Origin: Streptomyces sp. McG3
GTDB lineage: Bacteria > Actinomycetota > Actinomycetes > Streptomycetales > Streptomycetaceae
Reading direction: 5' to 3'
Assembly (NCBI RefSeq): GCF_018619185.1
Contig: NZ_JAAXYC010000016.1
Location: 1-56,394 of the forward strand
DNA length: 56,394 nucleotides
In this document: one piece after another, positions 53,663 through 56,394 of the stretch
How the letters are laid out: the number at the start of each line of letters is the position of its first letter
How positions within the stretch are numbered: position 1 is the first letter of the stretch
Notes under the pieces: generated by a model
What the model saw: only the letters and a program-made list of their open reading frames with translations
Told to the model about the DNA's origin: nothing
The model's database searches: none
Translations under genes and position numbers: made by a program

Positions 53663-54310
53663 CCCGATGTCCTTGATGGCCGCGAAGCCGAGACCGTACG
53701 CGCTCATCCCCCGCCCGTAGGCCCCGATGTGCACGCCCTCGTGGGCGGACCCGGCGAGGACCCAGCCGAACTCGGACTCGCGGTAGTGGAACTCCACCGG
53801 CACCCCGTCCACCGGCAGGGAGAGGGTCGACCAGGGCGCGCTGCCGAGGTCGTCGGCGAGGGTGAACGCCGTCTCGGTCTGCTGGTCCAGCCAGTCGTCG
53901 CGCAGGGTGTGGTCCATCTGCGGCGGCCAGGTGTACGCCAGCAGGCCGGAGCCCGCGAGCCAGGCCGCCGAGGACACCGTGGTGGCGTCCAGCACGCCCG
54001 TACCGTCACCGCTGCGTCTCACCGGGCTCGCGGCCACGGTGATCACCGCCGCGAACCGCTCCTTGTCGGCGGAGCCGTCCGACTTCACCGACGGCTCGTC
54101 GCCGTGCCCCGTCGCACCGTGCTGCACCGTGCCGTCCGCCGCGGTGCCGACCTGCATCAGCCAGCGCGGGCCGGTGAAGGCCTCGTCCAGGCCGTACCAG
54201 GGGAAGGTCGCTTCCCGGTAGCCGTCGACGGTACGCCGTGTCTCCGGCACCTCCTCCGCCGTGGCCGTGCCCGGGACACCGTCCGTATCAATCCGACTCG
54301 TCGTCTCCAT
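53651..54310 (-). CDS. hypothetical protein
   Basis: This ORF encodes 219 aa from ATG 54310. There is no signal peptide or TM segment. The sequence has EATFPWYGLDEAFTGPRWLM, then AAWLAGSGLLAYTWPPQMDH and a C-terminal part VEFHYRESEFGWVLAGSAHEGVHIGAYGRG. Many Trp, Gly and His residues suggest a compact alpha/beta fold. I do not recognise a family. It ends inside a tandem-repeat array and converges with mrp. Confidence 0.65.
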   Translation of the reverse strand: METTSRIDTDGVPGTATAEEVPETRRTVDGYREATFPWYGLDEAFTGPRWLMQVGTAADGTVQHGATGHGDEPSVKSDGSADKERFAAVITVAASPVRRSGDGTGVLDATTVSSAAWLAGSGLLAYTWPPQMDHTLRDDWLDQQTETAFTLADDLGSAPWSTLSLPVDGVPVEFHYRESEFGWVLAGSAHEGVHIGAYGRGMSAYGLGFAAIKDIGTYA

Positions 54311-54435
54311 CTGCGCGGCCGCCTCCTCGATCAGTCAGGATCCGGAGCGGCCCGCCCCCCGCGGGCTTGGGCATCCTCGCAACCGGACAGATGGAGAATA
54401 GCCATACCGTCCGGACGAGTCGGGATTGACCGGGG

Positions 54436-54936
54436 TCAGGTGGCGTCCGCATCGAACGGCGGGCGCTCGGGCCGGTCCTGCTGCGGGGTCTTCTTCAGCA
54501 GGTCAGGAGCGGTTTCGCCGGTCTTGGTGAGGCTGGTCGTCGAGCCGTCGGCCGCCGCGCCCGCCGAGCCGTTCGCCGCACTGTTGGCGGTATCGGACGC
54601 GGTCGGGGTGCGCCCGTTGACGGCGTCGGTGACGTCGGAGATCTCCTTGCGGAGGTCGAAGCTCTCGCGGATGTCCTTCAGCCCCAGGTCGTCGTTGCCG
54701 TCCATCAGCTGCTTGCGGACGAACGTCTTGGGGTTGAGGTCCTCGAACTCGAAGTCCTTGAACTGCGGGCCGAGCTCCGAGCGGATGTCTTCCTTGGCGC
54801 TGTCCGAGAACTCGCGGATCTTACGGATGGTGCGCGTGACGTCCTGGATCAGCTTGGGCAGCTTGTCCGGGCCGAAGACCAGCACGGCCAGCACCCCGAG
54901 CGTCAACAGCTCCAGTGCGCCAATGTCATTGAACAC
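54436..54936 (-). CDS. tatB: twin-arginine translocation protein TatB
   Basis: This protein has 166 aa from GTG 54936. The N-terminal TM helix (IGALELLTLGVLAVLVFGPDK) is followed by the amphipathic helix LPKLIQDVTRTIRKIREF, as in TatA/TatB. A long Asp/Glu-rich and Ala/Ser-rich C-terminus is typical of TatB. With TatC it recognises RR signal peptides at the membrane for export of folded proteins. The tatB-htrA order matches Rv1224/Rv1223. Confidence 0.93.
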   Translation of the reverse strand: MFNDIGALELLTLGVLAVLVFGPDKLPKLIQDVTRTIRKIREFSDSAKEDIRSELGPQFKDFEFEDLNPKTFVRKQLMDGNDDLGLKDIRESFDLRKEISDVTDAVNGRTPTASDTANSAANGSAGAAADGSTTSLTKTGETAPDLLKKTPQQDRPERPPFDADAT

Positions 54937-55055
54937 CTTGTTGCTCCTCGTGTTCTCCGCGTGTTCTCCGTGCGATCGCGGCCCGGGGCTCCCAGCTGCC
55001 CGGACCGCTCAAAGGTACCTGTCGAAGGTGTCCGGGCGGTACCTCGCGGTGGACG

Positions 55056-56394
55056 TCACGTGCCGCTCGCCGAGCCCAGCGTCAGGGTCACCGTCCGCTC
55101 CTCGCCGCCGCGGGTCAGCTTGAGGTCGAGCTCGTCGCCGGGGCGGTGGGCCCGGATCTTCACGATCAGCTCCTCGCCGCTGTGCACCCGCTGGCCCTCG
55201 ACCTGGGTGATGACGTCGCCGGACCGGATGCCCGCCTTGGCGGCGGGGCCGTCCTTCGCCACTGCGGGCGCGCCGTCGGCCCCCTTCGTGCCGACCTTGG
55301 CCCCGTCGCCGGTGTACTTCATGTCCAGCGTGACGCCGATGACCGGGTGGGTGGCCTTGCCGGTGCTGATCAGCTCCTCGGCGACGCGCTTGCCCTGGTT
55401 GATGGGTATGGCGAAGCCGAGGCCGATGGAGCCGGACTGGCCGCCCGCCTCGGGTCCCCGGGCGCTGTCGGCCGCGCGGATGGCGCTGTTGATGCCGATG
55501 ACGTGGGCCTGGGTGTCGACCAGCGGACCGCCTGAGTTGCCGGGGTTGATCGGGGCGTCGGTCTGGAGGGCGTCGACGTAGCTGATGTCGCTGCCGTCGC
55601 CCTTCTCGCCGCCCGCGGTGATCGGCCGCTGCTTGGCGCTGATGATGCCCGAGGTGACCGTGTTGGACAGGTCGAAGGGGGCGCCGATGGCCACCACCGG
55701 GTCGCCGACCTGGACGTTGTCGGAGTTGCCCAGGGGCAGGGGCTTGAGTCCGGAGACCCCGCGGACCCGGACGACCGCGAGGTCGTAGCCGCTGTCCTTG
55801 CCGACGAGCTCGGCGGAGGCCGTCTCGCCGCTGCTGAACGTCACGGTGATGTCCCCGCTGGAACCGGCCGGGGCGACGACGTGGTTGTTGGTGAGGATGT
55901 GGCCCCGGCCGTCGAGGACGAAGCCGGTGCCCGTGCCGGACTCGGCGGTGCCGCTGACGTGCAGGGTGACCACGCTGGGCAGGGCGCTGGCGGCGATGCC
56001 CGCGACGCTCTCGGGGGCCCGGTCGCCGTTGTCGCGGCCCGCCTGCGGCAGCTCGACGGTGGTCAGGCCGCCGTTGCGCTCGATGTACGCGCCGACGCCG
56101 CCGCCGATGCCACTGGCGACCAGGGTCAGCAGGAGCACCCCCATGAAGGCCCCGCCACGGCGCTTCCTCCTGCGGCCGGGTTCGGTGCCCTCGGGGGGTC
56201 CCGGCCGGGTCAGCGGCTGTCCGGGAGCGCCCCACGGGTCGTACTGGAGCCACTGCGTGTGCTGCTGCGCGTGCGGTTGCGGTGCGGGGTGCTGCCCCTG
56301 GTGCTCGGGGGCTCCCTGGGGCTGCCCAGGGGCTCCTTGGGGCGGGTTCGGTGCGAGGGCGGCGTGCGCCTGGGGCGGTGCGTGGGGCCCCGGG
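55056..56394 (-). CDS. HtrA/DegP-family serine protease (partial, 5' end off window)
   Basis: The coding frame is open to the right edge of the window, so the true start lies beyond it. About 446 codons are visible. A Pro/Gln-rich cytoplasmic N-terminus leads to Arg/Lys-rich residues and then one TM helix (MGVLLLTLVASGIGGGVGAY). The extracellular trypsin-like domain has the triad His in TNNHVVAP, Asp in YDLAVVRV and Ser in PGNSGGPL, and a PDZ domain follows (GAPAVAKDGPAAKAGIRSGD). Membrane-tethered HtrA degrades or refolds envelope proteins under stress. In the M. tuberculosis block sigE and rseA come next, so they may lie outside this window. Confidence 0.93.
   Translation of the reverse strand, partial: PGPHAPPQAHAALAPNPPQGAPGQPQGAPEHQGQHPAPQPHAQQHTQWLQYDPWGAPGQPLTRPGPPEGTEPGRRRKRRGGAFMGVLLLTLVASGIGGGVGAYIERNGGLTTVELPQAGRDNGDRAPESVAGIAASALPSVVTLHVSGTAESGTGTGFVLDGRGHILTNNHVVAPAGSSGDITVTFSSGETASAELVGKDSGYDLAVVRVRGVSGLKPLPLGNSDNVQVGDPVVAIGAPFDLSNTVTSGIISAKQRPITAGGEKGDGSDISYVDALQTDAPINPGNSGGPLVDTQAHVIGINSAIRAADSARGPEAGGQSGSIGLGFAIPINQGKRVAEELISTGKATHPVIGVTLDMKYTGDGAKVGTKGADGAPAVAKDGPAAKAGIRSGDVITQVEGQRVHSGEELIVKIRAHRPGDELDLKLTRGGEERTVTLTLGSASGT

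Noticed and set aside
1..56394. tRNA or rRNA genes
   Set aside because: I looked for T-loop-type GGTTCGA motifs with matching acceptor stems and for rRNA-like stretches, and found none. The one GTTCGA near 26548 lies inside moeZ and lacks cloverleaf arms.

Overview
This window is chromosomal DNA from a high-GC actinobacterium, almost certainly a Streptomyces. The GC content is very high throughout, GTG starts are common, and the gene content matches Streptomyces: a WblC/WhiB7 regulator with an AT-hook, AdnAB, MoeZ, Slp-type lipoprotein peptidases, DUF3107 and DUF3152. Nearly all of it is core chromosome. I see no phage, IS element, CRISPR array, rRNA or tRNA gene. From memory, gene order follows two blocks of the Mycobacterium tuberculosis chromosome: about Rv3196-Rv3211 (positions 1.6-40 kb) and, less tightly, about Rv1239c-Rv1223 (47.7-56.4 kb).

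Region 0.0-8.3 kb: a TerD-type stress protein (cut by the window edge), a YgjP-like metalloprotease, an E1/ThiF-like protein with a degenerate adenylation site, an ABC1-family kinase, two small proteins and wblC (whiB7). wblC has a full attenuation-type leader: a promoter with an AAAAT element 3 bp upstream of the -35, a 109-codon upstream ORF with a strong SD, and an intrinsic terminator before the coding region. UvrD2 lies upstream. Region 8.5-19 kb is a redox and DNA-repair block: mycoredoxin, NudC, an M20 dipeptidase, AdnB, AdnA and an alkyltransferase-like protein.

Region 19-32 kb: a large membrane protein joining a kinase-like domain to a flippase-like domain, two tandem Slp-type lipoprotein peptidases, and moeZ. 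Next comes a four-gene cluster with a Pel-exopolysaccharide look: a PelF-like GT4/DUF3492 glycosyltransferase, a polytopic membrane protein, an NAD-dependent epimerase and a spherulin-4 (GH114-like) protein. It sits inside an otherwise conserved block and is my best candidate for an undescribed system.

Region 32-45 kb: DUF3152 metalloprotease, alpha/beta hydrolase, TetR, DUF3107, a ferritin-like protein and a DEAD-box RNA helicase. The helicase has no ATG, GTG or TTG that would give a complete protein; it appears to start at CTG, overlapping the stop of an upstream ORF. Then follow another hydrolase, an NYN-domain protein, a 50-aa protein behind a two-hairpin leader, MarC, a PHP phosphoesterase and a DUF6758 protein.

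Region 45-56 kb: an MFS exporter, a suppressor-of-fused-like protein, CorA behind a 445-nt leader with a 19-codon ORF, a hypothetical protein, a lipoprotein, a soluble MgtE-N/CBS protein with DUF1003, Mrp, a hypothetical protein beside a 29-bp tandem repeat, TatB and HtrA (cut by the window edge). Several of these genes concern divalent cations and the envelope.
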